Shown here: piece after piece, positions 41,975-43,261 of the stretch
Layout: the number at the start of each line of letters is the position of its first letter
Numbering within the stretch: the stretch's first letter is position 1
Assembly (NCBI RefSeq): GCF_900107275.1
Contig: NZ_FNPI01000028.1
Coordinates: forward strand, 1 to 43,261
DNA length: 43,261 bases
Reading direction: 5' to 3'
From: Evansella caseinilytica
GTDB taxonomy: Bacteria; Bacillota; Bacilli; Bacillales; Salisediminibacteriaceae
Notes under the pieces: generated by a model
Databases searched by the model: none
What the model was told of the DNA's origin: nothing
Seen by the model: the letters and a program-made list of their open reading frames with translations, nothing else
Position numbers and translations under genes: made by a program

Positions 41975-42729
41975 TCATCTCCTTGTGATTCAGGTAATAT
42001 TGCAAATGAGCGAACCGGAAACCCTGAGGCATTTTTTGGCTTCGCTACGATATTAAAGATATAAGCGCCTTTCGCAGGAACTTGATCTAAGTTGGTCATA
42101 AGCTCAATTTGGTACGTATCTTGATCAAGAACGTAATATTCGCCAAGCAATTCCCCGTTTTTTTGGAACTCTATCGCTGAATCTGTATCATACGTCTCAT
42201 GACCAATGGCTTGAATGTTTCTTTCTTCAAATAAAAATGTCAATGCGTCTATTCCCCAGCCAGGAATTTGATTGTTGCCTTCCCTATCCTTGTTATTAAA
42301 GGCAGCTTTAACCGGCCAACGTTTACCCCAGTCTGTTCTAAGTGCTACAAAGGTGTTCGACTCGATTTTTCCATGAATCTTTTCAAAGGCTATGATGTGA
42401 TCGACCGATAAAGTAAAATGATGATTGTTTTCAACTTCTTTGGAAACGTCAAGAACGACGAGCGGGAGAACAAGCTCTTTTAATTCCAGCTCCTCAATAT
42501 ATCGTGCATCGCGGACAAAATGAATCGGAGCATCGATATGTGTTCCATATTGACCAGCAAAAGAAAATTGTTGGGCGAAAAAACCATCATCATGGCTGAA
42601 TAACGTTTCAAAGGCTGCATCATTAAATGCTGCAAAGTGAGGTGAGTCGGGGCCAAAAGGATGTGTAAGATCAACCCATTTCCTTTGCTTCAAATACGAA
42701 ATAGCTTTCGTTAATTCGTCTGACATCAT
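41971..42729 (-). CDS. Cyclase family protein (kynurenine formamidase-like fold)
   Basis: This 252-residue metal-dependent hydrolase belongs to the cyclase family (PF04199). The family motif appears as GQYGTHIDAPIHF (residues 59-71) with His64, Asp66 and His70; the first His of the usual HxGTHxDxPxH is Gln60. Other landmarks are WVDLTHPFGPDSP near the start and WGIDALTFLFEERNIQAIGHETYDTDSA (GHET). The ATG-ATG start follows GGAGGAGG. Being the first gene behind a SAM-I riboswitch and coupled to a methionine-synthase-like gene, it should act in sulfur or methyl metabolism rather than tryptophan breakdown (inference). Confidence 0.85.
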   Translation of the reverse strand: MMSDELTKAISYLKQRKWVDLTHPFGPDSPHFAAFNDAAFETLFSHDDGFFAQQFSFAGQYGTHIDAPIHFVRDARYIEELELKELVLPLVVLDVSKEVENNHHFTLSVDHIIAFEKIHGKIESNTFVALRTDWGKRWPVKAAFNNKDREGNNQIPGWGIDALTFLFEERNIQAIGHETYDTDSAIEFQKNGELLGEYYVLDQDTYQIELMTNLDQVPAKGAYIFNIVAKPKNASGFPVRSFAILPESQGDE

Positions 42730-42753
42730 CTTCCTCCTCCTGTTTTCCCCATG

Positions 42754-42789
42754 AAAAAACCCCTTCTTATCCAATGAAAAGAAGAGGTG
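42754..42789 (-). terminator. Riboswitch-controlled terminator
   Basis: On the minus strand CCTCTTCTTTTC pairs with GATAAGAAGGGG and is followed by TTTTTT. The 5' arm (CTCTTCT) can instead pair with AGAAGAG directly after the aptamer's P1 strand, giving the antiterminator expected of S-box leaders. Confidence 0.85.
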
Positions 42790-42812
42790 AATAGTCAACA
42801 AAACGATCTCTC

Positions 42813-42916
42813 TTCTTATCTTCTAGCAAATCATGCTACAGGAGTTGGCACAGTTTTGTTTCCAATCTGTTGCCGAGGCTTCATGGGGCCAGTCCCTCCA
42901 CCTCTCTGGATAAGAA
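42813..42916 (-). ncRNA. SAM-I (S-box) riboswitch aptamer
   Basis: The minus strand shows the S-box conserved core in order: TTCTTATCCAGAGAGGTGGA, GGGACTGGCCC, ATGAAGCC, TCGGCAACA, then GTGCCAACTCCTG, TAGC...GCTA and GAAGATAAGAA. P1 forms between TTCTTATC (42909-42916) and GATAAGAA (42813-42820). With the terminator downstream it should turn off the cyclase and methionine-synthase-like genes when S-adenosylmethionine is high. Confidence 0.95.
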
Positions 42917-42946
42917 TTTGTTTTTATGGAGTTTATTATGTTTAAC

Positions 42947-42975
42947 ACATTACGTGTTGTTTCACTAAAAGTCAA
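42947..42975 (-). promoter_or_regulatory. Promoter of the S-box operon
   Basis: On the minus strand TTGACT (42970-42975) and TAATGT (42947-42952) are 17 bp apart, placing the transcript start about 25 bp before the aptamer. Bases 42976-43261 hold no gene that I can support. Confidence 0.6.
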
Positions 42976-43261
42976 CCCTAATATTTCGGTTTTGACCCCC
43001 AGGCAAAAAGAACTTAACGTTCAAGACGAAAAAACAGTCACTTACGTCAAAAACGACAATCGTGGCAGGCTGTGTGCTAGGATAAGCGGTAGAATAAAAA
43101 TATCCTGTCGTTCCACAGATAGCGGGCTTTTCTCCCGTCCTTCGATGACAACGGATATAAAAACAATGATACTACGTCAAGAAAATAGACACAGATTTTC
43201 TACCGCGCTTTCGCTTGGTGGCTTTCATAAAAAAGTTTAAAGAAGAGCATTTTAAACCTTT

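Noticed and set aside
42926-43240. 104-codon open frame on the plus strand at the right edge
   Set aside because: It overlaps the S-box promoter region, has no ribosome binding site and a composition unlike a protein of this genome.

Overview
The window looks like chromosomal DNA of an endospore-forming, Gram-positive Bacillaceae species with low to mid GC. The sporulation and germination genes cwlJ, gerQ and sqhC (sporulenol synthase) point this way. So do the bacillithiol genes yojF-bshB2, the Firmicute coproheme decarboxylase ChdC/HemQ, a SAM-I (S-box) riboswitch, FadR-, SigE- and SigK-like sites, strong AGGAGG ribosome binding sites and many TTG/GTG starts. I cannot name the genus. No prophage, CRISPR array, rRNA, tRNA or intact transposase gene was seen.

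Layout. 1-2.3 kb: an autoregulated TetR-ABC operon (cut by the window edge) and pta. 2.3-5.8 kb: fatty-acid genes (FadH 2,4-dienoyl-CoA reductase behind a FadR-type operator, then an enoyl-CoA hydratase). 6-10.1 kb: chdC, the cwlJ-gerQ spore germination pair, a DUF423 membrane protein, an unknown small protein and a GNAT protein. 10.1-15 kb: a leftward run of ywdI, an M3 oligopeptidase, an NAD(P)-binding protein, ykwC and an aldo/keto reductase, followed by two decayed genes (one AlkD-like). 15.6-17.6 kb: an orphan CheY and a fructokinase. 18-24 kb: yojF-bshB2, a membrane protein, an LTA-synthase-family enzyme and aminopeptidase AmpS. 24.4-28 kb: a sodium:alanine symporter and a YjiH-type membrane protein. 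28-33 kb: a Cys-rich small protein with a SigK-like promoter, sporulenol synthase, a 5-FCL-like protein and a DUF3231 protein. 33-36.2 kb: the operon kdgR-kdgK-kdgA for 2-keto-3-deoxygluconate use. 36.9-40.6 kb: a secreted-protein/ABC system in decay (nonsense mutation, frameshift, intact 816-residue permease). 40.8-43 kb: a SAM-riboswitch operon with a cyclase-family protein and a B12-independent methionine-synthase-like protein.

The most unusual content lies between genes. Two families of structured, non-coding interspersed repeats both begin and end with GTTCAAAAAG-type termini. Family A is about 143 bp and family B about 200-420 bp. Their internal stems differ between copies by compensatory changes. 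Copies lie inside operons (yojF-bshB2) and directly upstream of start codons (yjiH, the hydratase). One A copy is tandemly duplicated with 115 identical bases. One B copy carries a 102-bp insert that folds into a three-way junction. Two further loci (16.3-16.5 kb and 36.65-36.8 kb) carry tandem hairpin units built on GGACA/TGTCC arms. These look like MITE-like or RNA-structured elements and are my best candidates for something not well described.
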